From NCBI GenBank assembly GCA_964657395.1, contig CAZZUX010000006.1:14642-78641 (forward strand): 64,000 nucleotides of DNA. Reading direction: 5' to 3'. This DNA is from G963692885 sp964657395 (GTDB taxonomy: Bacteria > Acidobacteriota > Terriglobia > Terriglobales > Acidobacteriaceae). Below the pieces are notes generated by a model. The model had not been told where the DNA came from and did no database searches. It saw only the letters and a list, made by a program, of their open reading frames with translations. Numbering within the stretch: position 1 is the stretch's first letter; every line of letters begins with the position of its first letter. The position numbers and the translations under genes were made by a program. Shown here piece after piece: positions 24,816 to 33,522 of this stretch.

Positions 24816-27800
24816 ATGAGTAAAGTTCGAATCAATGATTTAGCGCGTGAGCTTGAGGTAAAGAGCCGGGCGATTCTCGACGTCCTCGATGACGTGGGCG
24901 TGAAAGAGAAGAAGACCCACTCCAGCTCGCTCGAAGCGGATGAGGCGGAACGCGTGCGCGCGCACATGCAGCGCGGCAGCCGCGGTAGCTCGTCTGCGGC
25001 CCGGCATGACAATGGCAATGGTGGCCAGCCGAAGATCGATCTATCGCAGGTGAAGAAGCCCGGCGACGTCCTGAGGGCGATCCAGGAGCGCAAGGAGCAG
25101 GCCGAGCGTGATGCGCAAAATGCGCGCCGCCCAGCGCCTCCTGTATCTGCCCCACCGGCAGTCAGCGCGGCTCCGCCTGCCCGGTCCGTAGTTGCTGCTC
25201 CGCCTGCCAATCGTCCGCCCGTAGTCGTTGCCACACCGGCTCCCGCGGCGGTTGCGGCTGCTCCCGCGCAGCAACCTGTCGCCAGCAGTGCGCCTGCTGC
25301 GGTGCGTCCGCCAACTGCCGTGCAGCCTCAGGCACCCCAGCAGACCGCCTCCCCGCGGCCATCGCCCACGCAGGTTGTGGCTGCTCCTGCCCCGCGACGC
25401 ATCGTGCCGCTGCCGAGACAGGGTCCAAACATTATCGCTCCCACGCCTCCACCGGCGATTGCGACCAAGCCGCCTTCAGGCGTCGTAGTCGGGAAGCCGC
25501 CGGTCACAGCAGCGCCAACACCTGCTACTCCTTCTCCTTCTCAGGGGATAGCGGCAGTACCTCCGCGTGTCGCCCCTCCTGCTCCTGCTGTGGCAGAGAC
25601 AACGCCTGCGCCTGCGCCGATATCGGTTTCGGCGGCTGCGGAAGTCACTTCTGCAGCAAGCACTGCTGCGCCTGAGCAACCTGTATCTACCGCGCCGCCG
25701 GCACGTCGCGTCATTATGCCGCAGACTGGGCCGCGTCCTGTTTACACGGCGCCGCCACCACCACCGCGCCCAGCTACGCCGCCGCCCTCGGCCAATTATC
25801 CGCAATCGTCCTATCCCGGCTCGCAGCCACGTCCATCCGGTCCTGGTGGGCCGGGCGGTCCCGGTCTGCAGCGTGGACGGCCCATCTTTGATCGCGGTCC
25901 GCGTCCTTCCGGTCCTGGTGGCGGTCCCGGCTATGGACCTCGTCCAGGCGCGCCCGGCGGCTACAATCCTGCCGGAGCGGCTGGAGCTCCCGGCCGCCGT
26001 CCAATGCATCCGACGCGCTCGGCTCCAACCGGACCTCCGGGTTCGCGACCAGCTTTTGGTGCGCCGCGACCGGGCATGGGTGGTCGTCCAGGCTTTGGCG
26101 GTCCACGTCCCGGTATGGGTGGTCCTCCGGGTGCCGGTGGTCTGCTGCCGGCAGGGGAAGCACCGCGTCCGCAGCGTCCGAGTGGTCCGCCACGCGGTCG
26201 TGGGCGGCAGCAGTATCCGAAGACCAAAGAAGGCCCGATGAAGGGATTTGCGCCGCCGCCACGTTTCGGCGGGTCGCAGATCTCCATGGAGCCGCTGCCG
26301 ATCACGCGCACCATCACGATCACTGAAGGCATCAGCGTCAAGGACCTCGCGGAGAAACTGGAAGTACGCGGCAAGGACCTGATCGCTTCGCTGCTGATGC
26401 GTGGCGTATTCGTTACGGTCAACCAGTCGCTCGATGCAGAACTGGTGAAGGATGTCGCGCGGCAATTTGGTGCTGACACCAACGTCATCAGCTTTGAAGA
26501 CGAGATGGCCAACGAGGCACTCGAGACCTTCATGGCTGCTGATAACACCGGTGAGATCGAAGTCTCGCGTTCGCCTGTCGTCACCGTCATGGGTCACGTC
26601 GATCACGGTAAGACGTCATTGCTGGACGCGATCCGCGAAACAGAAGTAGCGGCCGGCGAAGCAGGCGGCATTACACAGCATATCGGCGCGTACAAGGTGC
26701 GGATCAACAAGCCGGATTCGCCTGCATTCGGGCGCGAGATCGTCTTCCTGGATACGCCTGGTCACGAAGCATTTACCCGCATGCGTGCTCGCGGCGCCAA
26801 GGTCACGGATATCGTCGTCATCGTTGTTGCAGCAGACGATGGAGTGATGCCGCAGACTATTGAAGCTATCGATCATGCGAAGGCGGCAAATGTACCGATC
26901 ATTGTTGCGGTTAACAAGATCGACAAGCCGGATGCGCAGCCCGACCGCGTGAAGCAACAGCTTGGCGATCGCGGACTGGTACCGGAATCATGGGGTGGCT
27001 CGACGGTCTTCGTGGATGTGTCGGCGAAGAAGCGTACCAACCTGGACCTGCTGCTCGAGATGATCTGCCTCACCGCGGACATCGCTGACCTGAAGGCATC
27101 GCCGGAACGCTCGGCAGTGGCAACAGTTATTGAAGCGAAGCTTGATAGGGGTCGTGGCGTTGTTGCCTCGGTTCTCGTACAGAATGGAACACTGAAGGCC
27201 AGTGACAGCTTCATCGTCGGCAACACCTTTGGCAAGGTTCGCGCCATGTTCGACGATCGCGGGCGGCCGATTGAAGAAGCGGGTCCGTCGACTCCGGTTG
27301 AGATTCTAGGTCTTGAAGGGATGCCGGATGCCGGCGACACCTTCCTGGTCGTTTCGGATCGCGACAAGGCGAAGACTATCTCGACCTTCCGCGCGATGAA
27401 GCAGCGTGAGTCGCAGCTTGCCAAGAGCTCGCGCGTCTCGCTTGAAGGACTGGCAGAACAGATCAAGCAGGCAGGCGTCAAGGAACTGCCGCTCATCCTC
27501 AAGGGAGACGTCACGGGATCGGTCGAAGTACTGGCCGATTCGCTGCAGAAGATGTCGACCGAGAAGGTGCGCATCAAGGTCATTCACACCGGCGTCGGCG
27601 CGATTACCGAGAGCGACATCCTGCTTGCAACTGCATCGAATGCCATCGTCATCGGCTTCAACGTGCGGCCGGACCGCAAATCCGCCGAAGTTGCCGAACA
27701 GGAAGGCGTGGAGATTCGTCTGCACACCATCATCTACGAGCTGCAAGACGAAATTCGCAAGGCGATGCTGGGACTGCTCGATCCGGTCTACAAGGAGAAC

Positions 27801-28100
27801 TTCCTTGGCCGCGCGCTGGTGCAGGAAGTCTTCCGTATCCCGAAGATCGGCACGATTGCAGGCTGCCGCGTCACCGATGGCTCTATCAAGCGCGATTCGG
27901 AAGTTCGAGTTGTTCGTGGTGGAGAACAGGTCTTCAAGGGCAAGCTCGGATCGCTCAAGCGCTTCAAGGATGATGCCCGCGAGGTCACCAACGGTATGGA
28001 GTGCGGTATCGGCATCAACGGCTTCAGCGACATCCAGCAGGGCGATATGATCGAAGCCTTTGCGATGGAGCGGATGGCTGCCGAACTGACTGCTTCCTAG
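24816..28100 (+). CDS. infB: Translation initiation factor IF-2
   Basis: A 1094-residue GTPase that places initiator tRNA on the ribosome. It opens with an IF2_N domain (MSKVRINDLARELEVKSRAI). About 400 residues of low-complexity sequence follow: first Pro/Ala/Val-rich (about 100-320), then Gly/Pro/Arg-rich (about 320-480). A second IF2_N domain (ISVKDLAEKLEVRGKDLIAS) leads into the G domain with GHVDHGKT (near 592), DTPGHEAF and NKIDKPDA, then domains II-IV. The linker makes it longer than most IF-2 proteins. Last gene of the operon, with a terminator right after it. Confidence 0.98.
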   Translation: MSKVRINDLARELEVKSRAILDVLDDVGVKEKKTHSSSLEADEAERVRAHMQRGSRGSSSAARHDNGNGGQPKIDLSQVKKPGDVLRAIQERKEQAERDAQNARRPAPPVSAPPAVSAAPPARSVVAAPPANRPPVVVATPAPAAVAAAPAQQPVASSAPAAVRPPTAVQPQAPQQTASPRPSPTQVVAAPAPRRIVPLPRQGPNIIAPTPPPAIATKPPSGVVVGKPPVTAAPTPATPSPSQGIAAVPPRVAPPAPAVAETTPAPAPISVSAAAEVTSAASTAAPEQPVSTAPPARRVIMPQTGPRPVYTAPPPPPRPATPPPSANYPQSSYPGSQPRPSGPGGPGGPGLQRGRPIFDRGPRPSGPGGGPGYGPRPGAPGGYNPAGAAGAPGRRPMHPTRSAPTGPPGSRPAFGAPRPGMGGRPGFGGPRPGMGGPPGAGGLLPAGEAPRPQRPSGPPRGRGRQQYPKTKEGPMKGFAPPPRFGGSQISMEPLPITRTITITEGISVKDLAEKLEVRGKDLIASLLMRGVFVTVNQSLDAELVKDVARQFGADTNVISFEDEMANEALETFMAADNTGEIEVSRSPVVTVMGHVDHGKTSLLDAIRETEVAAGEAGGITQHIGAYKVRINKPDSPAFGREIVFLDTPGHEAFTRMRARGAKVTDIVVIVVAADDGVMPQTIEAIDHAKAANVPIIVAVNKIDKPDAQPDRVKQQLGDRGLVPESWGGSTVFVDVSAKKRTNLDLLLEMICLTADIADLKASPERSAVATVIEAKLDRGRGVVASVLVQNGTLKASDSFIVGNTFGKVRAMFDDRGRPIEEAGPSTPVEILGLEGMPDAGDTFLVVSDRDKAKTISTFRAMKQRESQLAKSSRVSLEGLAEQIKQAGVKELPLILKGDVTGSVEVLADSLQKMSTEKVRIKVIHTGVGAITESDILLATASNAIVIGFNVRPDRKSAEVAEQEGVEIRLHTIIYELQDEIRKAMLGLLDPVYKENFLGRALVQEVFRIPKIGTIAGCRVTDGSIKRDSEVRVVRGGEQVFKGKLGSLKRFKDDAREVTNGMECGIGINGFSDIQQGDMIEAFAMERMAAELTAS

Positions 28101-28120
28101 AACCGTTCTACCCAATACAC

Positions 28121-28162
28121 AGCGCGGTGCTGAGTTCCTACTCACACCGCGCTTTTCTTTTT
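28121..28162 (+). terminator. Terminator of the rimP-nusA-infB operon
   Basis: A 9-bp perfect stem (agcgcggtg / caccgcgct) extended inward by tgag / ctca, followed by ttttcttttt. It begins 21 bases after the infB stop. Confidence 0.9.
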
Positions 28163-28190
28163 AGCTTTTCACTTACGAACAGGAGCAGTC

Positions 28191-28487
28191 ATGGCAACAC
28201 CTCTCAGTCCCGCATTGCACGAGCGACGAGACGAGCTTGAGCGCTACGAATTCATGATGGGCATGGAGCGCGGACGGCTGGCTGTTTCACTCGACATGCT
28301 TACGGATGCGCTGATCCTGGTAGGCCAGCATGGTGTGTACTGCACGTCGACGCGGAATCCGAGCAAGCCGGCGATGGACCTGCAGATCATCCTCAGCCAG
28401 ATCAATGGCGCCAAGGAACTGATCCAGTCCGCGATGACGGAGCTCGAACGAAAACGCGACGAGGCCTCGACTCGCGATGCAGGCTGA
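28191..28487 (+). CDS. Conserved hypothetical helical protein
   Basis: A 98-residue soluble protein behind a good ribosome site (aggagcagtc before the ATG). It is predicted mostly helical: ERYEFMMGMERGRLAVSLDM, then DLQIILSQINGAKELIQSAM and TELERKRDEAS, which look able to form a helical pair. There is no signal peptide, membrane span or known motif. It lies directly after the infB terminator and before the exported HhH gene. Confidence 0.7.
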   Translation: MATPLSPALHERRDELERYEFMMGMERGRLAVSLDMLTDALILVGQHGVYCTSTRNPSKPAMDLQIILSQINGAKELIQSAMTELERKRDEASTRDAG

Positions 28488-28582
28488 TTTGTCGATTGAC
28501 GACACGCGGATAGAGTAGCGACAATGAGCGGGCCCGGCTACTCGAGCGGCGTTGCCGAAAATTCAGGTTGAGGATGAACGAA

Positions 28583-28918
28583 ATGAATCGCTTTTCCATG
28601 AAGAAGTGGGTACCTGCTGTCTGCGCCGGCCTCATTGGCCTTGGCACCATTGCGCTGCCTACCCTCGACGCACAGGCACCCAAGAAGACGGGCGCGAGTG
28701 CGACCTCCACCATGTCCGCAGCGCCTTCCGCCGACCTGGTCGACATCAATAGTGCAACCGCCGATCAGCTTGCTGCGCTGCCAGGCATCGGCGACGCCTA
28801 CTCGAAGAAGATCATCGCGGGACGGCCCTACAAGATGAAGACCGATCTGAAGACCAAGAAGATCGTTCCAGCCGCCACCTACGCCAAGATCTCCAGCAAA
28901 ATCATAGCCAAACAGTAA
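28583..28918 (+). CDS. Exported helix-hairpin-helix protein (ComEA-like)
   Basis: A 111-residue protein from the ATG at 28583 (MNRFSMKKWVPAVCAGLIGL); GAGG lies about 9 bases upstream. Earlier in-frame TTG and ATG codons at 28568 and 28574 are alternatives. A signal peptide is followed by a short Ala/Ser/Thr linker. Then comes a helix-hairpin-helix motif of the ComEA type: LVDINSATADQLAALPGIGD and AYSKKIIAGRPY. ComEA-type domains bind DNA without sequence specificity in competence, but short exported versions like this also occur outside competence loci. No com gene is nearby. Confidence 0.8.
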   Translation: MNRFSMKKWVPAVCAGLIGLGTIALPTLDAQAPKKTGASATSTMSAAPSADLVDINSATADQLAALPGIGDAYSKKIIAGRPYKMKTDLKTKKIVPAATYAKISSKIIAKQ

Positions 28919-28952
28919 GTACTGCGCGTACGGCGAACGGCGCTTTGCGCTT

Positions 28953-28970
28953 ATGCTCCCGTTGGTCGCA
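28953..28970 (-). repeat. Dispersed 18-base repeat, copy 2 (inverted)
   Basis: Reverse complement of tgcgaccaacgggagcat. It lies 96 bases before an opposed copy at 29067-29084, so the two could form a long-loop stem in the RNA or DNA. The flank gcgctttgcgctt resembles that of copy 1 read on the other strand. Confidence 0.6.
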
Positions 28971-29066
28971 TGGTTCTTTTCTGGTTGAAGGCTTTCATCA
29001 AAGCCCGAACGTTCGTAAAGAAGGATTCGGGCTCCTGATGTGCTTGACTGAATCACGAAACAAGAG

Positions 29067-29084
29067 TGCGACCAACGGGAGCAT
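29067..29084 (+). repeat. Dispersed 18-base repeat, copy 3
   Basis: Exact tgcgaccaacgggagcat, in the gap between the HhH gene and the convergent alcohol dehydrogenase. It pairs in inverted orientation with the copy at 28953-28970. Confidence 0.6.
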
Positions 29085-29098
29085 CCCCGCCGAAGGCG

Positions 29099-29138
29099 CC
29101 TACGCCCGTACGGCCAGTACCTACGCCCGTACGGTCAG
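29099..29138 (+). repeat. Tandem 19-base direct repeat at the 3' end of the alcohol dehydrogenase gene
   Basis: cctacgcccgtacggccag at 29099-29117 and cctacgcccgtacggtcag at 29120-29138 differ at one base. The second copy includes the dehydrogenase stop codon and last codons. Confidence 0.6.
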
Positions 29139-30182
29139 GACTACGCGGAATCTTGCTTTGCCGCTCATCATGCGGTCGTAGGCTTCGGCTGCTTTCTCGA
29201 GTGGATACTCTTCGATGCTGGCTTTTACTCCCTGAAGCGCGCTGAACTTCAACGTGTCTTCCGAGTCGATAGCGGTGCCGCTTGGCCAGCCGTGGACGGA
29301 ACGCCGCTGCATGATGAGTGCTACGGGCGAAACCTTGATCGGCTCTGGCGATACGCCAACGACGACCAGTTCGCCCGCATAGCCAAGGCCTTCGATCGCA
29401 GCAGACATGGCGTCGGCATTCGTTACGGTTGCAAGGATCAGCCGCGCGCCGCCGAGTGCCATGAGTGCCTTGCCGACGTCTTCCCTCGAGCTGTCGATGT
29501 AATGATGCGCGCCCAGCTCTTTGGCCAGCGGAGCCTTGTCTTCGCCGCGGGCGATGGCAACCACTTCAAAGCCCATCTTGGCGGCGTACTGCACGCCGAG
29601 GTGCCCGAGGCCACCAATGCCGAGGATCGCGACCAGGTCGCCGGCCTTGGCGTTGCTGTTGCGAATGGCGTTGAAGGTGGTGATACCGGCGCAGAGCAGT
29701 GGAGCGGATTCGATGCTGTCCAGTGATTCAGGTACCAGGGCGAGTGCTTCGGCGGGAGCGATGACGTATTCGGCATAGCCGCCGTCGTAGGTGATGCCGG
29801 GGATGCTGGCATTCTGACACGCAACCAGGTCGCCGCGCCGGCAAGGCTCACAGATGCCGCAATGGCCGCCATACCAGCCCAGGCCAACGCGCTGGCCAAT
29901 TTTCCAGGGCTTCACTCCGTCGCCGATTGCGTCCACCAGGCCGATGATCTCGTGGCCCGGAACGCGGGGATACTGGATAGGAAAGATGCCTTCCTTGGTG
30001 ATGGAGTCGCTATGGCAGACACCGCAGGCCTGCACGCGGATGCGGACATGCTGCGCAGGTGGCCGGAGGATGGGTCGCGTCACCAGTTCAAAGGGGGCGC
30101 CGGCTTTCGGCACTTGTGCGACACGCATGGTAGCGCCGGATTGGAGGGTATCGCCAGGCTGCGCGGCTTCTTGAATACTCAT
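29121..30182 (-). CDS. Zinc-dependent alcohol dehydrogenase (MDR family)
   Basis: A 353-residue medium-chain dehydrogenase/reductase. The catalytic zinc site is seen in GVCHSDSITKEG and PGHEIIGLVDAIGDG. The structural zinc site is CGICEPCRRGDLVAC. The NAD(P)-binding Rossmann turn is AILGIGGLGHLGVQYAAKMG. The pattern HSD...GHE with the four-Cys lobe is that of the AdhP/CAD-like branch. Substrate is unknown; broad primary alcohols or aldehydes are likely. It stands alone on its strand and converges with the HhH gene. Confidence 0.92.
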   Translation of the reverse strand: MSIQEAAQPGDTLQSGATMRVAQVPKAGAPFELVTRPILRPPAQHVRIRVQACGVCHSDSITKEGIFPIQYPRVPGHEIIGLVDAIGDGVKPWKIGQRVGLGWYGGHCGICEPCRRGDLVACQNASIPGITYDGGYAEYVIAPAEALALVPESLDSIESAPLLCAGITTFNAIRNSNAKAGDLVAILGIGGLGHLGVQYAAKMGFEVVAIARGEDKAPLAKELGAHHYIDSSREDVGKALMALGGARLILATVTNADAMSAAIEGLGYAGELVVVGVSPEPIKVSPVALIMQRRSVHGWPSGTAIDSEDTLKFSALQGVKASIEEYPLEKAAEAYDRMMSGKARFRVVLTVRA

Positions 30183-30307
30183 GATCTTTGTCCTTTGTGG
30201 GAGCAGAATGATGGGCTCAGCTCTTCAGATGCCGCGGGACGTTACAGGATGCGGAGATAGAAGACAGCAGTGGAGACGGCCATGGGGTCGTAGTATCCTG
30301 TCAGTGG

Positions 30308-30384
30308 GCACCCGTAGCTCAGCTGGATAGAGCATTCGCCTCCGAAGCGAAGGGTCAGAAGTTCGAATCTTCTCGGGTGCACCA
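30308..30384 (+). tRNA. tRNA-Arg (anticodon CCG)
   Basis: Acceptor stem gcacccg / cgggtgc, D-arm gctc...gagc, anticodon stem ttcgc / gcgaa with loop ctccgaa (anticodon CCG, reads CGG), T-arm agaag ttcgaat cttct. The discriminator and terminal CCA are encoded (acca). All four stems pair fully. Confidence 0.97.
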
Positions 30385-30404
30385 TCTTCCTTCACTGCAT
30401 GTTT

Positions 30405-31865
30405 CTATTTTGCTGGCGACTCCAGCAGAGATGCCACTCTCTCCACGCTGGAGCGCGACCAGGCTGTGTTGGCGATCCAGCCAAGCAGCATGACGATGAA
30501 TCCGCAGACGGTCATAATCCACCAGATGGGATGCGTAGCCTCTGTAAAGTTTGCGCTTGCGCGGCCTGCGCTGACGACTGTTCCTGCGACGGCTACGCCC
30601 AGGGCGGCTCCTACCTGCCGCGAGGTGGATGCGATGGCCGCGGCTACTCCTGCCTGCGCCAGCGGCATACCGGCGACAGCATTGTTGGTGATAGCGGGAT
30701 TGACCATGCCGAGGCCGATGCCGAACAGTGCGTAGGCTGCGAGCAAAACGAAGAGCGGCGTAGTGATGGTGAGGCTGGTGAGCAGAAGCGTGCTGAGCAT
30801 AAAGCCGGCACCGGAAGCGATCAGCGATGGACGCGTTCCGTAATTAGCGACCAGCCTGCCTGAGAGCGGCGAACAGACCATCATCGTGGCAGCCAATGGC
30901 AATGTGCAAAGGCCGGTATGAAAGGCGGAATAGCCGCGGCCTCGCTGGAGGTACAGCGCATTCAGGAACAGGAAGCCTGCGAACGACGCGAAGGCGCACA
31001 GGCCGAGCAACGTGGCGCTGCTGAAGGGTACGCTGCGGAAGAAGCGCAGGTCGACGAGTGGTTCTTTCTGCCGCGGTTCATACAGTAGGAAGGCAGCCAG
31101 CGAAACGGCGGAGGCAATGAGGATGCCGACGATGAGCGGCGAAGACCAGCCATGATGCCTGCCGTCAATGACGGCGTACGTCAGCGTGGTGAGTCCGGCG
31201 AAGACCAGCAGCTGGCCGACCGGGTCAAAGGCACGTGTCCTTGCCGCCCTGGATTCAGGGACGAACATGGCTGCCAGCACGACGGCGACGATCCCGAGCG
31301 GCAGGTTGATCCAGAAGATGGAGCGCCAGCCAACGGTTTGTGTCAGTGCCCCGCCAAGCAGGGGGCCAAGCGCGAACGATACACCGCCGACTGCGCCCCA
31401 GATGCCGACGGCGCGGGCGCGATCCTTCGGCTCCGTGAAGACGTTCGCAACGATCGACAGGGCGACGGGATTCAGCATGGAAGCGCCCAGCCCCTGCACC
31501 GCGCGGTAGGCCACCAGCTGGCCGATGGTGTGTGCCATGCTGCAGAGGAAAGATCCTGCGATGAAAAGGCTGAGGCCGATCTGGAAGACGCGCCGGCGTC
31601 CGAAGCGATCGGACATGGCGCCGGACAGCATGAGCAGACTCGCGACGACGAGCGTGTAAGCGTCCATGATCCATTGGAGTCCGGCAAGGCTCGCGTGCAG
31701 ATCTTTCTGGATTGCGGGCAGCGCCACGTTCACGATGGTGACGTCCATGCCGACCAGCAGCAGGCTCATGCAGCAGATGCCGAGGATCACGTCTGGGTGA
31801 ACAGCTCGACGCTGTGCGAGGCCCGCGTCTGCCTCCAGCGTGGTTCCCGGATCATGCGGCATCAA
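30405..31865 (-). CDS. MFS drug-efflux transporter (EmrB/QacA, DHA2 type)
   Basis: A 486-residue permease with about 14 membrane spans, as in the DHA2 family. The family's motif A region is SDRFGRRRVF, and motif C-like glycine pattern is in GIWGAVGGVSFALGPLLGG. The start region LLLVGMDVTIVNVALPAIQKDL is typical. Substrates are probably hydrophobic drugs or cations. It is divergent from a TetR-type regulator with operator-like palindromes between them, which suggests substrate-induced derepression. It ends just beyond the tRNA-Arg gene. Confidence 0.93.
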   Translation of the reverse strand: MMPHDPGTTLEADAGLAQRRAVHPDVILGICCMSLLLVGMDVTIVNVALPAIQKDLHASLAGLQWIMDAYTLVVASLLMLSGAMSDRFGRRRVFQIGLSLFIAGSFLCSMAHTIGQLVAYRAVQGLGASMLNPVALSIVANVFTEPKDRARAVGIWGAVGGVSFALGPLLGGALTQTVGWRSIFWINLPLGIVAVVLAAMFVPESRAARTRAFDPVGQLLVFAGLTTLTYAVIDGRHHGWSSPLIVGILIASAVSLAAFLLYEPRQKEPLVDLRFFRSVPFSSATLLGLCAFASFAGFLFLNALYLQRGRGYSAFHTGLCTLPLAATMMVCSPLSGRLVANYGTRPSLIASGAGFMLSTLLLTSLTITTPLFVLLAAYALFGIGLGMVNPAITNNAVAGMPLAQAGVAAAIASTSRQVGAALGVAVAGTVVSAGRASANFTEATHPIWWIMTVCGFIVMLLGWIANTAWSRSSVERVASLLESPAK

Positions 31866-31900
31866 CAGACCTCGAAATTGACATCAAACCTTGTGGGCTT

Positions 31901-31922
31901 AAGTTGAGGATATCCTCAACTT
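31901..31922. promoter_or_regulatory. Perfect 22-bp palindrome, probable TetR operator
   Basis: The half-site aagttgaggat is followed immediately by its exact reverse complement. It lies 36 bases before the MFS start and 24 before the TetR start. On the MFS strand it coincides with the spacer of a weak candidate promoter (ATGACA, 17 bases, ACTTAA). Confidence 0.8.
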
Positions 31923-31941
31923 GTCATCTGTCCTAATATAC

Positions 31942-31957
31942 GAGGGTGCCCTCAACT
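31942..31957. promoter_or_regulatory. Second, imperfect operator-like site
   Basis: gagggtgccctc forms a palindrome around tg, and its right arm continues cctcaactt as in the main palindrome. It overlaps the GTG start codon of the TetR gene, as expected for autoregulation. Confidence 0.55.
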
Positions 31958-32575
31958 TCTGCAAACCTGTCGCGCAGGAAACCTCAACAGGAGCGTGCCA
32001 CGTTACGTCGTGCGAAATTTCTGGAAGTCGCGGCATGCCTGATTGGTGAAGATGGATTGGATGCAGTCACCATGACGGCGATTGCTGAACATGCGCAGGC
32101 ATCCATAGGCACCCTCTATGATTACTTCCCCGATAAGCAGGCGATTGCCCAGGCACTGGCAGCGCACTATGCGGAAGAGGCAGACGAGTACTGGAAGCAG
32201 CTCCTCAAGGCTCCGTTGAAATTGAAGAAGGGTGCCATTGCCGATTTTTTTGTTCAAGAGGCGCTTGCCTTTGCGCAGGCGCGACCCGCGTATCTGGAGC
32301 TTTTCGGCGCTCACTTTGTGCATCCACGGTCGCCAATTGCCCGGCAACCGCTGCGGCGCACGTTTGCTGACGCGCTTCGCAGACTGCACCCAAAGATGAC
32401 AGCCGAACAGGCCTTTGTCAGTTCACAGATTGTCGTTGAACTGATCAAGGGACTTTTGAATGTGCGTAAGCAGGTTGAACCAAGGAACCGGGGAGCCGTT
32501 ACTGCGGAGTTCACGGGTCTTATGAGGTTTTATCTCAGCAGGATGTCGACTGACTGCGATGCGGCTGAGCAGTAG
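31946..32575 (+). CDS. TetR family transcriptional regulator
   Basis: A 209-residue repressor-type protein with an N-terminal TetR helix-turn-helix (AACLIGEDGLDAVTMTAIAE, then ASIGTLYDYFPDKQAIAQAL) and a helical ligand-binding C-terminal domain. The GTG at 31946 is the first start in frame and leaves a basic N-terminal arm (SRRKPQQERATLRRAKFLEV). It is divergently paired with the MFS efflux gene. It most likely represses both, based on the shared palindromes. Confidence 0.92.
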   Translation: MPSTSANLSRRKPQQERATLRRAKFLEVAACLIGEDGLDAVTMTAIAEHAQASIGTLYDYFPDKQAIAQALAAHYAEEADEYWKQLLKAPLKLKKGAIADFFVQEALAFAQARPAYLELFGAHFVHPRSPIARQPLRRTFADALRRLHPKMTAEQAFVSSQIVVELIKGLLNVRKQVEPRNRGAVTAEFTGLMRFYLSRMSTDCDAAEQ

Positions 32576-33041
32576 CGCCGCCACTTTGCGGCTCGCTTCG
32601 ACGTCTTTCTTTTGCACTCTTTGTCGCTCTTGCTCTTGCGGCACGCGTGATGGTGTCTACCGTCCGTTCTTTCCGTACTATGTCAGATCAGCTTCGCGCA
32701 CAGAGCCAGGACATCGCCACATCATCGGGTGAAGCTTGCAGCCAGTTCGCAGGCGGGATGTGTATCGCGTGAAGAGCTTGATTGATGCTGTTGATCTGAA
32801 CAGCCGGAGCCAGAGTCAGGGAGATCGTTCGGGCCATGTCACTGATGGAACAGGTCACTCAGAACGTCGAGGCACGACTAAGGACGGCCGACGGAAGAAG
32901 TAGATAGCCGAGGGAGGCATACACTGATCCCAAGACTCAGATGCGGGTGCCTGTCAAACCCGGACAAACCGTTCGGATTGAGGCACATGCTGCCAGCGCA
33001 GCCGATTGCGATGTCAAGCATCTAACGAATCGAGGGGTGAT
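32576..33041. other. Gene-poor gap before msrA
   Basis: I find no convincing gene in these 466 bases. A short open stretch from 32941 (MRVPVKPGQTVRIEAHAASA) runs into msrA in another frame. It has some protein-like composition but no ribosome site and no family I recognise, so it may be chance or a remnant. Confidence 0.5.
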
Positions 33042-33512
33042 ATGGAAAAAGCTACATTTGGAGCTGGGTGCTTCTGGGGGGTAGAGGCGCGTTTCGGCCA
33101 GATACCCGGTGTAACAGAGACCGCGGTCGGCTACGAAGGCGGCCAGTTGGAGCGACCGACTTACAAGGATGTGTGCACGGACCGCACCGGCCATGCAGAA
33201 GTCGTCGAACTGGATTTCGATCCGTCGAAGGTGAGCTACGAGACGATCGTGAAGGCGTTCTTCGAATTGCACGATCCCACCACGCTGAATCGTCAGGGGC
33301 CTGATTATGGACATCAGTATCGCAGCGCAATCTTCTTCCACTCAGCCGAGCAGGAGCAGACAGCACGAAAAGTGATTGAGGAGTTGACGGCTTCGAAACG
33401 GTTCAGTCGCCCGATTGTGACAGAAGTCGTTCCCGCGAAGACGTTCTGGAGAGCGGAAGAGTATCACCAGAAATACCTGGAGAAGCGTGGCGCTGTCAGC
33501 TGCCACATTTGA
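33042..33512 (+). CDS. msrA: Peptide methionine-S-sulfoxide reductase A
   Basis: A 156-residue enzyme reducing the S epimer of methionine sulfoxide in proteins. The start at 33042 has a GAGGGG site and gives the family N-terminus MEKATFGAGCFWGVEARF, whose GCFWG contains the catalytic Cys. Other family segments are GVTETAVGYEGGQLERPTYK, HAEVVELDFDP, FFELHDPTTLNRQGPDYGHQ and RAEEYHQKYLEK. A C-terminal Cys (GAVSCHI) is a candidate resolving residue. It is monocistronic with its own terminator. Confidence 0.97.
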   Translation: MEKATFGAGCFWGVEARFGQIPGVTETAVGYEGGQLERPTYKDVCTDRTGHAEVVELDFDPSKVSYETIVKAFFELHDPTTLNRQGPDYGHQYRSAIFFHSAEQEQTARKVIEELTASKRFSRPIVTEVVPAKTFWRAEEYHQKYLEKRGAVSCHI

Positions 33513-33522
33513 CCCCAGACAG

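Noticed and set aside
25476..26606. A 376-residue Arg/Thr-rich open frame antisense to infB
   Set aside because: It arises from the low-complexity linker of IF-2 and has no domain.
30308..32575. Possible genomic island inserted at tRNA-Arg carrying the pump and regulator
   Set aside because: I found no integrase and no second copy of the tRNA 3' end downstream, and base composition looks like the neighbours.
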